Shown: positions 27,892-37,179, counted from the first letter of the stretch. The stretch is DNA of 64,000 bases from Pseudorhizobium endolithicum (GCF_902153245.2 NZ_CABFWF030000018.1:327343-391342); one strand, 5' to 3'. Numbers and translations are program-made. The notes: generated by a model from the letters alone, not told the origin.

Positions 27892-27913
27892 GGGACATCC
27901 CGGATGCGCCGGG
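27892..27913 (-). promoter_or_regulatory. flaD leader hairpin with AUGUCCC element
   Basis: In the transcript CCCGG-CGCAU-CCGGG (27899-27913) is followed directly by AUGUCCC, which ends 28 bases before the start codon. The same layout, with unrelated loop sequences, occurs at flaA and flaB. It is a candidate target for FlbT or another post-transcriptional regulator. Confidence 0.55.
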
Positions 27914-27960
27914 AACGATGGCATGGCCTGATGCCGTTAACCGCTTCTTCGTCTTGGTTA

Positions 27961-27979
27961 ACCCATCGTTGCGATGGGT
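27961..27979. repeat. Perfect inverted repeat in the flaD upstream region
   Basis: ACCCATCG-TTG-CGATGGGT is an 8-bp stem with a 3-base loop (or a palindromic operator). It is about 100 bp upstream of flaD and is flanked by GTTAA elements on both sides. It may be a dyad for a transcription factor. Confidence 0.6.
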
Positions 27980-28054
27980 GCAGTTAAGGTGAGAATGGTT
28001 AACAGATCTTAAACACAATCTACCGAGTTAAGGAAATCGCGCCACCCACGGCGC

Positions 28055-28084
28055 AAAAAAGGCCGCCCTAAGGGAGCGGCCTTT
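28055..28084 (-). terminator. Rho-independent terminator after flaB
   Basis: The 9-bp stem AAAGGCCGC / GCGGCCUUU is followed on the minus strand by a run of U's (six A's on the plus strand at 28055-28060). It lies 26 bases past the flaB stop and is textbook in form. Confidence 0.9.
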
Positions 28085-28109
28085 CCGATAATTCCAACGG
28101 ATGATCCGG

Positions 28110-29300
28110 TCAGCGGAAGAGTTGCAGGATGTTTTCCGAAGACGTGTTGGCAATCGACAGCGACTGGATACCAAGTTGCTGCTGCGTCTGCAGGGCCTTC
28201 AGGCGCGTCGATTCCTCGTTCATGTCGGCATCGACGAGACGGCCGATACCGCTATCGATCGAATCGGAGAGCTTGGCGACAAAGTCTTCCTGCAAGTCGA
28301 GGCGCATTGCAACAGAGCCGAGGTCTGCAGCGGCGCTGATAGCCGCCTCAAGTTGAGCATCTACGTGCGAGATCAGCTTGTCGAGAACCGCTTCATCCGA
28401 GGCGGCGGCGGGCAGATCGAAAGCGGTTCTTGCATCACCCAGCTTGGTGATATCCAAGTCGAGGATCGACGTGCCGGTGGCATACACGGCTGCCGTCGTT
28501 GCCAACGCAGCGGGAACACTGCCGTCCAAGGTTGTAGCCGCCGCGTTAGTGACTCGAAGCCACTTTCCATCGGCAATCTGCTTGTAAAAGTCTGTTCCAT
28601 TGGACCAAACACCGTTAGCCCCTTCGGAGAAACCCGCAGCCAAGGTTGTGGTGGCTGTACGGAAGGTGCCATCAGTCCATTGAGCAACGTTAGCCTTTAG
28701 AGCCGCAGCATCAAGGATGCCTTTACCGTTGCCGCTCGAATCGATTAATACATTCGAGTTATTCAGGGCAATATTTATCGTCTGGACCTTGACGTTCCCT
28801 GCGCTGTCGCGCGTGAATGAGCCGACGATCTGCTTGTTCACGGTCACGTCGGTAGCGAGGGCGCCTGGGGTCGCAGAGGCCTGGCCGATCGCGCCCTTCA
28901 GCCAATTCTCACCGGAGAAAGAGGCCGAGTCCGTGATAGATTTCAATTGGTCCTGAAGCTGATCGATTTCTTCCTGGATCTTGGCCCGATCAACCCCGGC
29001 TTCGCGGGCAGCAACGAGCTTGTTCTTGATTTCCTTGATAACGTCGATGGAGGATTCCATACCGGCGTAAGCCGTATCCACCTTTGCTGCGCCAAGCCCT
29101 AGAGCGTCCTGAACGGCGGAAAGAGCGCCATTGTCGGACCGCATGGTTGTTGCAATCGACCAGTAAGCGGCGTTATCCGAAGCGGAGCCAACGCGCAGGC
29201 CGGAGGAAACGCGCGCTTGGGTTTCTTCCATGCCGGAGTTAATGGAGCGCAGCGTCTGGAGGGCCGACATGGCTGCGATGTTGGTGAGAATGCTCGTCAT
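28110..29300 (-). CDS. flaB: Flagellin (FlaB position)
   Basis: This is a secondary flagellin, 396 aa, starting MTSILTNIAAMSALQTLRSI at ATG 29300 after GGGGCAAC. The conserved coiled-coil ends are intact and end SIANTSSENILQLFR. The variable middle (about residues 180-310) is Ala/Thr-rich with several Trp and Tyr, for example GVWSNGTDFYKQIADGKWLR. It is flanked by its own leader hairpin (29331-29351) and terminator (28055-28084), hence monocistronic. Confidence 0.88.
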   Translation of the reverse strand: MTSILTNIAAMSALQTLRSINSGMEETQARVSSGLRVGSASDNAAYWSIATTMRSDNGALSAVQDALGLGAAKVDTAYAGMESSIDVIKEIKNKLVAAREAGVDRAKIQEEIDQLQDQLKSITDSASFSGENWLKGAIGQASATPGALATDVTVNKQIVGSFTRDSAGNVKVQTINIALNNSNVLIDSSGNGKGILDAAALKANVAQWTDGTFRTATTTLAAGFSEGANGVWSNGTDFYKQIADGKWLRVTNAAATTLDGSVPAALATTAAVYATGTSILDLDITKLGDARTAFDLPAAASDEAVLDKLISHVDAQLEAAISAAADLGSVAMRLDLQEDFVAKLSDSIDSGIGRLVDADMNEESTRLKALQTQQQLGIQSLSIANTSSENILQLFR

Positions 29301-29330
29301 AAGTGTTGCCCCTTGAATGGCTGATAAGAA

Positions 29331-29351
29331 GGGACATTCCGGTTTCACCGG
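29331..29351 (-). promoter_or_regulatory. flaB leader hairpin with AUGUCCC element
   Basis: In the transcript CCGGU-GAA-ACCGG (29347-29351 paired with 29339-29343) is followed by AAUGUCCC; the AUGUCCC ends 30 bases before the start codon, exactly the distance seen at flaA. The rest of the 399-bp gap to flaA holds AT-rich GGTTAA/GTTAA elements near 29395-29445 and the flaA terminator. Confidence 0.55.
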
Positions 29352-29540
29352 GAGCGGCGCGCAGCATCATGCTTGCAAACCGGCTGAATTCAAATGGTTA
29401 GCCGCCGCTTCGATGAGAGCTTGATAACTCTGTTAAGGTTAATGAAGAGCTAAAGACAGACCGACGCGTGACCTTTTCCAGAAAATACCGCAACCGCGGC
29501 GCGTGCGCGCGCGTAACAGATCATCATTAATAAAGCGGAA

Positions 29541-29569
29541 AAGCCGCGCCTGTTTCACAGACGCGGCTT
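29541..29569 (-). terminator. Terminator hairpin downstream of flaA
   Basis: AAGCCGCG (29541-29548) pairs with CGCGGCTT (29562-29569). On the minus strand the stem is followed by TTCC and an AT-rich stretch. It lies about 130 bases past the flaA stop. Confidence 0.65.
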
Positions 29570-29699
29570 CCTTGAGCATTTGACCGGTTCAGCCTCCGGT
29601 GAATGGCTCTTCCTCCCGCTTACCTCCCCGGTCAGCCCCCGGGGTACACTTCGCGTTAGGAATTCAGTTCCGGCTAGGTGAGCCGGTCTTCGCTCCTGC

Positions 29700-30719
29700 T
29701 TAGCGGAAGAGCGACAGGATGCTCTGCGAGTCGCTGTTTGCGATCGAGAGCGCCTGGATGGCCAGTTGCTGCTGGGTCTGCAGGGCCTTGAGGCGGGTCG
29801 ACTCTTCGTTCATGTCGGCATCGACAAGACGACCGATGCCGCGATCGAGTGAATCGGACAGCTTCGAGACGAATTCCTGCTGCATATCGATCCGCATAGA
29901 GGTCGAGCCGAGATCGGCAGCGGCGCTGTTCAGGGCTTCAAGCTGCGTGTCAACATGACTGATGAGCGCTTGCAGCACATCGTTGTCCGTCGCATCTGCA
30001 TCTACAAGACCAGTGGTGTCGTTCTTGTACGTGGCAAGCTTGGTGATATCCAAAGTGGAGACAGACGTAAATGCAACCGCAGCCTGATTGCCTCCCGCTT
30101 CAATGTCCAAGATACCACGTTTCAATGCGCCAGTCGTACCGGTGGCAGCCACGCCGCCCACATCGAAGAGAACATTTGTGCCGCTCAACTCGATGTCGAT
30201 CGTCTGAACTTTGACTGTGGTCCCCTCGCGAGTGAAAGAACCAACGACCTGTTTCGTCAGGGCAGCGAGATCCGCACCGCTAACAGCCGCACCGGCTGCA
30301 TCGCTGAGCTCGGCCTTCAGCCAGTTTTCGCCAGAGAAGGATGCAGAGTCCGCAATCGAAGTCAGCTGTTCCTGAAGCTGCGAGATTTCCTTCTGGATCT
30401 TGGCCTTGTCGGCCGTCGGCTCCATCGCGGTAATCAGTTTGTTCTTGATTTCCTTGACTACTTCGATAACCGACTCCATGCCGGCGTAAGCGGTGTCAAC
30501 CTTGGCTGCGCCGAGGCCCATCGCATCTTGGACAGCACCAAGAGCAGCATTATCCGAACGCATGGTCGTCGCGATCGACCAATAGGCTGCGTTGTCCGAT
30601 GCGCCGCCGACGCGCATACCGGAGGAAATGCGGTCCTGCGTCGTCGCCATGTTGTTGGAGATCGAACGGAGCGTCTGAAGAGCCGCCATCGAGGCAGCGT
30701 TGGTAAGAATGCTCGACAT
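29700..30719 (-). CDS. flaA: Principal flagellin FlaA
   Basis: This is a flagellin of 339 aa starting MSSILTNAASMAALQTLRSI, with C-terminus LQTQQQLAIQALSIANSDSQ. It differs from the three other copies in the same places at both ends (MSS instead of MTS, LAIQAL instead of LGIQSL). It is the first flagellin downstream of fliP, the position of flaA, the indispensable filament protein in S. meliloti. The ribosome-binding site is AAAGGGAC. It has the longest leader hairpin of the group at 30757-30779. Confidence 0.9.
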   Translation of the reverse strand: MSSILTNAASMAALQTLRSISNNMATTQDRISSGMRVGGASDNAAYWSIATTMRSDNAALGAVQDAMGLGAAKVDTAYAGMESVIEVVKEIKNKLITAMEPTADKAKIQKEISQLQEQLTSIADSASFSGENWLKAELSDAAGAAVSGADLAALTKQVVGSFTREGTTVKVQTIDIELSGTNVLFDVGGVAATGTTGALKRGILDIEAGGNQAAVAFTSVSTLDITKLATYKNDTTGLVDADATDNDVLQALISHVDTQLEALNSAAADLGSTSMRIDMQQEFVSKLSDSLDRGIGRLVDADMNEESTRLKALQTQQQLAIQALSIANSDSQSILSLFR

Positions 30720-30749
30720 AATGTTTGTCCCTTTGACAAAATACGAATG

Positions 30750-30779
30750 GGGACATACCGGGCGGGTTTCCCTTCCGGT
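30750..30779 (-). promoter_or_regulatory. flaA leader hairpin with AUGUCCC element
   Basis: In the transcript a two-part stem, ACCGG-AA-GGG-AAA-CCC-GC-CCGGU (30757-30779), is immediately followed by AUGUCCC (30750-30756), 30 bases before the start codon. The outer stem, the following heptamer and the distance match flaB exactly, although the loop and spacer sequences differ. Confidence 0.6.
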
Positions 30780-30945
30780 CACGACAGCCCGGCGTCATGC
30801 CACTCGGTGCCGCATCTTTGGCTACCAAACCCGTCGTGTGAGGGAAAATTCGCACGCCAATTCTTGCCAACGTCTTAAATCCGAACCGCCCTCGGAGGGG
30901 CAGTACGGGCATGGTAAACAGGCGGTTAGAAAGCTTGGTTAACGG

Positions 30946-31683
30946 TCAGCCGAACGATCGTACGAGGCTGCCGACGAGCAGGTTCCAGCCGTCGATCAGG
31001 ACGAAGAACAGGATCTTGAACGGCAACGAGATCGAGGTCGGCGGCAGCATCATCATGCCCATGGCCATGGTGATGGCGGCGACGATCATGTCGATGACGA
31101 GGAAAGGCAGGATGATCAGGAAGCCGATCTCGAAGCCGCGCCTGATCTCGGAGAGCATGAAGGCCGGGATCAGCACCCGATAATCCACCTGCTCCGGCGT
31201 TCCGACGCTCTGGCCGCGCTCGCGTGCCAGATCGACGAACAGGGCGAGATCCTTGTCGCGCGTGTTGACGCTCATGAAGGCGCGGAAGGGCTCGGCGATA
31301 CGCTGCACGGCCTCGGCCTCCTGGATCTGGTTTTCGAGCAGCGGCTGCACCCCCTCGTTCCAGGCGCGGTCGAAGGTCGGCGCCATGACATAGAAGGTCA
31401 TGAACAGCGCCATGGAGATCAGCACCAGGTTGGAAGGAGCGGTGGCGAGCCCCATTCCCGAACGAAGGATCGAGAAGGCGATGACGAAGCGGGGGAAGCT
31501 CGTCACCATGATGAGGATGCCGGGGGCGACGGAAAGGACCGTCAGCAGTCCGAAGGTGCGGATGATCCAGGCTGCCGCCGAGCCGTCGACGGGCAGGTTC
31601 AGAAGGTCCGCCGGCGATTGCTGCGCCATTGCGAGACCGGGCGCCGCCATCATGGCCGCCAGCAGGACGATCAGCCGAATCAT
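30946..31683 (-). CDS. fliP: Flagellar export gate protein FliP
   Basis: This is a 245-aa export-gate protein with a cleavable signal peptide (MIRLIVLLAAMMAAPGLAMA), four membrane helices and the family motifs MVTSFPRFVIAFSILRSG and AFMLSEIRRGFEIGF. It builds the gate with FliQ and FliR, encoded 17-20 kb away. It is the last gene of the long flgF-fliI-flgB operon, 109 bases downstream of fliL. Confidence 0.95.
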   Translation of the reverse strand: MIRLIVLLAAMMAAPGLAMAQQSPADLLNLPVDGSAAAWIIRTFGLLTVLSVAPGILIMVTSFPRFVIAFSILRSGMGLATAPSNLVLISMALFMTFYVMAPTFDRAWNEGVQPLLENQIQEAEAVQRIAEPFRAFMSVNTRDKDLALFVDLARERGQSVGTPEQVDYRVLIPAFMLSEIRRGFEIGFLIILPFLVIDMIVAAITMAMGMMMLPPTSISLPFKILFFVLIDGWNLLVGSLVRSFG

Positions 31684-31792
31684 GCGATCACGAGGGTTCT
31701 GGACATCGGACTTCGATAGCCATCGCAGGCAATGGAGGTCAACCGGCGCCGCGGGTCATCCCCTGTTATCGCCGCGACGGCAGATCTGCGGC

Positions 31793-32290
31793 CTATTCGA
31801 TGACCATGGTCCTGAACATCACCTTCGACACCTTGCCCTGGGAGCGGAGCGCCACTCTCTCCTGGATATCGTCGCGCAGGTACTGGAAGCCGCGCGGCCC
31901 CTCGATCTGCTGGAGGGAAACGGTCCGGACATAGGCCAGGATATCCTGGTGGATGTCTTCCGCCAGCGGCAGCTCCGGCGGCCCATTGAACGCAAGCGCG
32001 ATCTCCAGCCGGATCCAGCTGTCGGAGGGATAGGCAAGATTGGTCGTCACCGGGTCGAGCAGGACGACGCCGTTCGCTTCCGTGGCGATCTTCGGGATGC
32101 CCTCTTCCTTGGCGTCGTGCTCGCCGCCTTTCGCCGCAGGCTTTTCAGGCTCCGGAACCGCCGGCGCGATCATGCCGCCGAGGACCCAGCCACCGCCACC
32201 GCCCAGGATGGTGAGGCCGGCAATGCCGGCGATCAGCAACAGAAGCGATTTCTTCCTGTTGGCGCCATCTGCGCCCTGTGCTTCATCCAT
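31793..32290 (-). CDS. fliL: Flagellar basal body protein FliL
   Basis: This is a 165-aa single-span inner-membrane protein (span at about 12-35, KKSLLLLIAGIAGLTILGG) with a periplasmic FliL domain that associates with the stator around the motor. The C-terminal RDDIQERVALRSQGKVSKV is typical of the family. It lies between flgH and fliP. Confidence 0.9.
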   Translation of the reverse strand: MDEAQGADGANRKKSLLLLIAGIAGLTILGGGGGWVLGGMIAPAVPEPEKPAAKGGEHDAKEEGIPKIATEANGVVLLDPVTTNLAYPSDSWIRLEIALAFNGPPELPLAEDIHQDILAYVRTVSLQQIEGPRGFQYLRDDIQERVALRSQGKVSKVMFRTMVIE

Positions 32291-32318
32291 CGTCCAGTCC
32301 CCTGCTCCAAACGCCTTC

Positions 32319-33035
32319 TCAGAAGGGCGAGAAGAGATCCACCACCTGCTGGCCCACCGGTGGCTGCTGGACCTCCGTCAGGCGGCCCCGTCCGCCGTAG
32401 GAAATACGGGCTTCGGCAATGCGTTCGTAGGAAATCGTGTTGTCGGCATCCACGTCCTGCGGACGAACGATGCCGGCGACGTTCAGGATACGGATCTCAT
32501 GGTTCACCCTCACCTCCTGCGAGCCGCTGATCAGCAGATTGCCGTTCTCGAGGATACCGGTCACCACCGCGGCAACCAGGAGCTTCAGCTTCTCGGACCG
32601 TTCGGTGGAGCCCTTGCCCTGGGTGTCGGTGCTGGAGCTGGAACTCAGGTCGCCCGACATCGGATCCGGGGTCCAGCCTAAGAGATTGTCTATCCCGGTC
32701 TGCCAGGACAGGCCGCCGGCATTGGTGCGGCTGCGCTCCGTCTCATTGTCGAAGGAGGCGCGGTCGTTGATCTGGATGTCGACGGTGAGGATATCGCCGA
32801 CGTTGAGAGCGCGGGCGTCCTTGAAGAGCGCCGCCTGGGAATCGCTCCAAAGGGAGTAACCGTTCGAAAGCTGCCGCGGCTGCTTCGGGTAGGATGCCAT
32901 CTGCGGCGCCGAGGCGTATTGCAGGCCGCTGCCGATCGGGCTCATCGAGGGGGCGTTGCCGATCTCCCGCACCGTCTGGCTTTGGCAGCCGGCGAGGAGA
33001 AGGAGAGCCACGACAGCTGAAATGCGCTTCGTCAT
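32319..33035 (-). CDS. flgH: L-ring lipoprotein FlgH
   Basis: This is the outer-membrane L-ring subunit, 238 aa. The lipobox LAGC with Cys17 is clear (VVALLLLAGCQSQT). The FlgH domain follows, with SLWSDSQAALFKDARALNVG and ILTVDIQIND. It overlaps the motE stop by four bases. It completes the outer ring together with FlgI. Confidence 0.95.
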   Translation of the reverse strand: MTKRISAVVALLLLAGCQSQTVREIGNAPSMSPIGSGLQYASAPQMASYPKQPRQLSNGYSLWSDSQAALFKDARALNVGDILTVDIQINDRASFDNETERSRTNAGGLSWQTGIDNLLGWTPDPMSGDLSSSSSTDTQGKGSTERSEKLKLLVAAVVTGILENGNLLISGSQEVRVNHEIRILNVAGIVRPQDVDADNTISYERIAEARISYGGRGRLTEVQQPPVGQQVVDLFSPF

Positions 33036-33568
33036 GAGGGTTCTTTCGAGGTGTTGGGATCGGAAGCGCTGGCGATGATCGTGGCGATCATGCCGGCCTT
33101 CTGCGGGTCCATTTCACTGAGCACGAGGCCCGACTGACGCGCCGGCAGCTTCATGATGATGGCCGCTGCCACTTCGAGGTTCATCTCCTCGAGCTGAGGT
33201 GCGGCTGCATCGGCCTTCATCGTCTTGAATATCTCGACGAGCCCGGCTTCCGCACGCACGAGGAAGTCGTTCCGCCGCTTCAGCCAGTCCTCGTATTCAG
33301 CCTTGCGATCTTCCAGGACTGCGATTCGTTCGTCCACGTCGGACTGCAGCTTTTCGAGCTCCTGCTTCTGCAGCAGATACCGCTGATCTTTCGCGGCGTC
33401 GGCAATGTTCGTGCAGAACTGCCTGATTTCGTCCTGCGTCGATGTGGACGACACCGTGACGGGCTCCTGCGCGTTGACCTGGGGCACCACGAGCAGAATC
33501 GTACCGAGGAGCAGGAGCCTCTGGACCGCGGGCCGTGAGATCGTAAGGAAGGGCTTGTTCGCAGTCAT
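33032..33568 (-). CDS. motE: MotE, periplasmic chaperone of MotC
   Basis: This 178-aa exported protein has a signal peptide, a central coiled coil (about residues 60-100, QKQELEKLQSDVDERIAVLE) and a C-terminal MgtE-N-like motif (AAIIMKLPARQSGLVLSEMD, DPQKAGMIATII). In S. meliloti the gene between flgI and flgH encodes MotE, which dimerises and stabilises MotC in the periplasm. It overlaps both neighbours by four bases. Confidence 0.85.
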   Translation of the reverse strand: MTANKPFLTISRPAVQRLLLLGTILLVVPQVNAQEPVTVSSTSTQDEIRQFCTNIADAAKDQRYLLQKQELEKLQSDVDERIAVLEDRKAEYEDWLKRRNDFLVRAEAGLVEIFKTMKADAAAPQLEEMNLEVAAAIIMKLPARQSGLVLSEMDPQKAGMIATIIASASDPNTSKEPS

Positions 33569-34686
33569 TGCAGGACGAGCTCCGCTTGAAGGGCGCCGGC
33601 GGACTTGATGCCCTGAAGGATGGCGATGATTCCGTCCGGCTTGACGCCGATATTGTTGAGGCCGGCAACGAGGGTTCGCAGATCGGGCCCGTCCAGGATC
33701 GCCACCGGCCCGCCTTCCTTCATCGCCATGATGTCAGTTTCCGGCTGCACCGCCGTGACCCCGCGGGAGAAGGGCTCCGGCTGGATGATCTGCGGCGTTT
33801 CCGTGACCTGCACCGTCAAGGTGCCGTAGCTGACGGCGACGCGCGACACCCGGACATCGGCGCCGATCACGATGGTGCCGGTGCGTTCGTTGATGACCAC
33901 CTTGGCGGGCGTATCGGTCTCGACCACGAGGTTCTCGATCTCCGCCATCAGCCGCGTCAGGTCGGCGACCTTCGGCTTCTGAATGATGACCTCCTGCGAA
34001 TCCCGTGCTTCCGCGATCGGCCCGCCATAGCGGCGACCTGCGAAGCCGTTCACGGCATCCGCCATGCGGACGGCGGTGGAGAAATCGGGATTGCGCAGTT
34101 GAAGGACCAGGTTCACGGAGTCCTTGAAGCGCGACGGCAGCTCCCGTTCGATGATGGCGCCGTTCGGCACGCGACCGGCCGTGGTGACGCCTTCATTCAG
34201 CGTCGCCGCCTCGCCCTGTGCAGAAAATCCGGACACGATCACCGCGCCTTGGGCTACGGCGTAGATCTGGCCGTCCGCGCCGGAAAGGGACGTCATCACC
34301 AGGGTGCCGCCTCGCAGCGACGTGGCGTCGCCGAGCGAACTGACGTTGACGTCGAGCCGGCTGCCGGGGCTTGCGAAAGGCGGCAGGTTGGCGGTGACCA
34401 TGACAGCCGCAATGTTCTTGGCGTTCGACTGGCCGCCCTGGGTCGAAATCCCCAGGTTCTGCAGCATCGCCCGCATCGACTGGTCCGTGAACGGCGAACT
34501 GCGGAGGCTGTCCCCCGAGCCTTGCAGGCCGACGACCAGACCGTAGCCGATCAGTTGGTTGTCGCGACCCGACTGAAGCGAAGCGATGTCCTTGATCCGG
34601 GCGGCATCGGCGCTTGCCGGCGCGGCTCCCGACAAGGATGCGGCAACTGCCAGAACCACCGCGGCAATCCAACGAATGCTTTTCAT
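33565..34686 (-). CDS. flgI: P-ring protein FlgI
   Basis: This is the periplasmic P-ring subunit, 373 aa, normal length. A signal peptide ending ASADAARI is followed by the conserved ASLQSGRDNQLIGYGLVVGL. The C-terminal LVAGLNNIGVKPDGIIAIL is also typical. It overlaps flgA by four bases. Confidence 0.96.
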   Translation of the reverse strand: MKSIRWIAAVVLAVAASLSGAAPASADAARIKDIASLQSGRDNQLIGYGLVVGLQGSGDSLRSSPFTDQSMRAMLQNLGISTQGGQSNAKNIAAVMVTANLPPFASPGSRLDVNVSSLGDATSLRGGTLVMTSLSGADGQIYAVAQGAVIVSGFSAQGEAATLNEGVTTAGRVPNGAIIERELPSRFKDSVNLVLQLRNPDFSTAVRMADAVNGFAGRRYGGPIAEARDSQEVIIQKPKVADLTRLMAEIENLVVETDTPAKVVINERTGTIVIGADVRVSRVAVSYGTLTVQVTETPQIIQPEPFSRGVTAVQPETDIMAMKEGGPVAILDGPDLRTLVAGLNNIGVKPDGIIAILQGIKSAGALQAELVLQ

Positions 34687-35165
34687 CGCGCCATCACCTG
34701 TACCGTGCCGTCCGCCATCACCGTACCGTTCACGGTAACGCCCGAATCGGTGTTCCGGACCCGGATGAGGTCTCCGACGGAGGCGTCCTGAAGCGGCGTG
34801 CCCCCGGCCGAGATCGTCATATTCCCGATGCTGAACGTCAGACGGACAGAGGAGCCGCGGCGGACCGCATAGGGCTCCCGCAGGCCCGAAAGGGCGATGG
34901 TGCGGCCGGGCAGCAGGGTCCTGGTGCTCACCATCCCACTGACCTCCTCGACCGTGCGCGCGTATCCGCCTGCGAGGTTCGGATTGGTCACGTCGACCTC
35001 CTCTACCGCGGCCACCGAGATCTCCTCGCCGGGATAGATGATCTGCTTCGGCACCACCGCGGTTCCCATGCCGGCAGCTGCGGCGGCGGGCATCGCGAGG
35101 AGCAATGCGACGACGGACGGGAGGAGCTTCCCGTTGACGATCCTCATTCTGCGGCGAAACATCAT
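34683..35165 (-). CDS. flgA: P-ring assembly chaperone FlgA (short form)
   Basis: This is a 160-aa periplasmic chaperone for FlgI with an N-terminal signal. Only the SAF-like and C-terminal domains are present (RTLLPGRTIALSGLREPYAV, DASVGDLIRVRNTDSGVTVN). It is shorter than E. coli FlgA (219 aa), as is usual in rhizobia. Confidence 0.9.
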   Translation of the reverse strand: MMFRRRMRIVNGKLLPSVVALLLAMPAAAAAGMGTAVVPKQIIYPGEEISVAAVEEVDVTNPNLAGGYARTVEEVSGMVSTRTLLPGRTIALSGLREPYAVRRGSSVRLTFSIGNMTISAGGTPLQDASVGDLIRVRNTDSGVTVNGTVMADGTVQVMAR

Positions 35166-35183
35166 GTCTGCCCGTCCCCCTGG

Positions 35184-35972
35184 TTACTTCAGGTTCTTGC
35201 TGACGATGGAAGCCATCTCATCTGCCGTGGTGATCACCTTGGAGTTCATCTCATAGGCACGCTGCGCCGAGATGAGGTCGGTGATTTCCTTCACCGCGTC
35301 CACGTTGGAGGCTTCCAGATAACCCTGCTTGATGTAGCCGAAGCCCGGGTCCTCCGGGACGGCAACGATCGGCTCGCCCGAGGCTGGCGTCTGGGCGAAG
35401 AGATTGTCGCCCAGCGGCTGAAGGCCGGCTTCGTTGACGAAGTTGGCGAGCGTCAGCTGGCCGATCTCCTGGAACTCGTTCGCATTGCCGACGCGGACGC
35501 TCACCTGTCCGGTGCGGCTGATGACGGTCTCGCTGACGTCGGGCGGGAATACGATATTCGGAACGACCGTGTAGCCGTCGATGGTGACGAGCTGCCCTTC
35601 CGCGTTGGTATTGAACGAGCCCGCGCGCGTGTACATCGTCGTGCCGTCGGGCGCCTCGATCTGGAACCAGCCGCGGCCGACCAGAGAGAGGTCGAGGCTG
35701 TTTTCCGTATGCGTCAGCTGACCCTGGGTATGGATGTTGCGCACGGCCGCCGTCTGCACGCCGAGACCGATATTGGCGCCTTCCGGCACGATCGCTTGGT
35801 TCGCGCGGTTCGGAACACCCTGCGCCCGCTCCGTCTGGTAGAGCAGGTCGGAGAATTCCGCGCGGGCACGCTTGTAGCCCGTCGTATTGATGTTGGCGAT
35901 GTTGTTGGCGATGACCTCGAGATTGGTCTGCTGGGCATCCATGCCCGTCGCTGCGACGGCAAGCGCTCTCAT
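35184..35972 (-). CDS. flgG: Distal rod protein FlgG
   Basis: This is a 262-aa distal rod subunit. The N-terminus [20 protein letters not shown] with [14 protein letters not shown] and the C-terminal [19 protein letters not shown] are diagnostic. The length equals that of other FlgG proteins. It lies between fliE and flgA. Confidence 0.96.
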   Translation of the reverse strand: MRALAVAATGMDAQQTNLEVIANNIANINTTGYKRARAEFSDLLYQTERAQGVPNRANQAIVPEGANIGLGVQTAAVRNIHTQGQLTHTENSLDLSLVGRGWFQIEAPDGTTMYTRAGSFNTNAEGQLVTIDGYTVVPNIVFPPDVSETVISRTGQVSVRVGNANEFQEIGQLTLANFVNEAGLQPLGDNLFAQTPASGEPIVAVPEDPGFGYIKQGYLEASNVDAVKEITDLISAQRAYEMNSKVITTADEMASIVSKNLK

Positions 35973-35990
35973 GTCCTGGTCTCCGGTCCG

Positions 35991-36320
35991 TTAAATCGAC
36001 ATCTTGGTGATTTCGAGATAGGCGTTCACGATCTTGTCGCGCAGCGCGATCGCGGTGTTCAGCGATTGCTGCGCCTGCAGGACCGCATCCACCACTTCGC
36101 GGGTATTCGCCTTGCCCTGGATGCCCTCGAAGGACTTCGCCTCGGCGAACTTAAGGCTGTCCATCGTGTCCGTCGCCATGCTGCCGAGGACGCTGGCGAA
36201 GTTCATGCCGGCGTTTTCGCCAGGGGCCAACGTGCCGTTGAGGGAGGAGCTGGTTTCGACCAGTTCCTTCACGTTACGCGTCGGCGACAGCGAGCTTATC
36301 TGGGTGATGTTGTCGATCAT
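35991..36320 (-). CDS. fliE: Hook-basal body adapter FliE
   Basis: This is a 109-aa protein joining the MS ring to the rod. The C-terminal helices [20 protein letters not shown] and [15 protein letters not shown] are the conserved FliE core. It overlaps flgC by four bases. Confidence 0.93.
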   Translation of the reverse strand: MIDNITQISSLSPTRNVKELVETSSSLNGTLAPGENAGMNFASVLGSMATDTMDSLKFAEAKSFEGIQGKANTREVVDAVLQAQQSLNTAIALRDKIVNAYLEITKMSI

Positions 36321-36736
36321 TGTCCGCTCTTCAGGAGGTCTATCGTCGCGGCGATGAGTTCCCGCGTCTGTTTGATGGTCTGCAGGTTGGCATCATAGGT
36401 CCGGTTGGCCTCGCGCATGTCCGCCATCTCGATCAGCATGTTGACGTTCGGCAGCTTCACCATGCCGCGCTCATCCGCCGCCGGGTGGTTGGGGTCGTAT
36501 TCCTCGATGAAATCGGAGGCATCCGTGCCAAGCTTCTTGACCCGCACGAGTTCGACCTCCGAGGCCCGGTCGAGCTCCGCGCCAAACGTGATCGTCTTGC
36601 GGCGGTATGGGTCGGCGCCCGGCGTGTCCCCGGTGGAGCGCGCATTGGCGATATTCTCGGAAACGATGCGCAGGCGCGTTGCCTGAACCTCGAGGCCCGA
36701 TCCTGCGATCTTGGAAGCGGCTGAAAGCGGATCCAT
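36317..36736 (-). CDS. flgC: Proximal rod protein FlgC
   Basis: This is a 139-aa rod subunit. The N-terminus [20 protein letters not shown] and the C-terminal [20 protein letters not shown] are typical. It is four bases downstream of flgB. Confidence 0.95.
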   Translation of the reverse strand: MDPLSAASKIAGSGLEVQATRLRIVSENIANARSTGDTPGADPYRRKTITFGAELDRASEVELVRVKKLGTDASDFIEEYDPNHPAADERGMVKLPNVNMLIEMADMREANRTYDANLQTIKQTRELIAATIDLLKSGQ

Positions 36737-36740
36737 CTGC

Positions 36741-37127
36741 TTACCTTCTTACCGTCATGAGCATCATGCTATGAAAAGACTTCACGAGACTGGTGCTGAG
36801 TTCGTACTGGCGCTTGATCTCGCCCGTCTTGGAGAGTTCCTCGGCAAGGGCCACAGTGTTGCCGGACTCCTGGATGCCGATCTCGTTGTTCAGCTCATTC
36901 TCGTTGACACCGATATCCTGGCTGTACTGGCTTTCGGCGAGATGGCCCGCGTGGGTCCGCACCATACGGACCTGCGTCTCGTCCAGAACAGCGTTGAACG
37001 GCGTGATGTCCTTGGCCCGGAACTCGGGGGTATTGGCGTTGGCGATATTGGTGGCCACGACTTCCTGGCGGACCGAAAGCCATTCAGCCTGCCGGGATGC
37101 GAGCGCGAATAGTTGGATCGGTTGCAT
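36741..37127 (-). CDS. flgB: Proximal rod protein FlgB
   Basis: This is a rod subunit of about 128 aa with the motif [18 protein letters not shown] and the C-terminal [17 protein letters not shown]. The start is set at the second ATG (37127, MQPIQLF) because GGAG sits six bases upstream and the family starts there. ATG 37139 with GGAAAG is an alternative that adds four residues. Confidence 0.93.
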   Translation of the reverse strand: MQPIQLFALASRQAEWLSVRQEVVATNIANANTPEFRAKDITPFNAVLDETQVRMVRTHAGHLAESQYSQDIGVNENELNNEIGIQESGNTVALAEELSKTGEIKRQYELSTSLVKSFHSMMLMTVRR

Positions 37128-37179
37128 AGGCTTCTCCATCGTTCTTTCCGGAGCCTATGCAGGTAATCTTGCGTGGGAC

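Noticed and set aside
25380-30719. Four flagellin copies considered as a phase-variation cassette (inverted or silent copies)
   Set aside because: All four are in the same orientation, full length, with their own leaders, and each is followed by a hairpin. No recombinase gene or inverted repeat pair brackets them.
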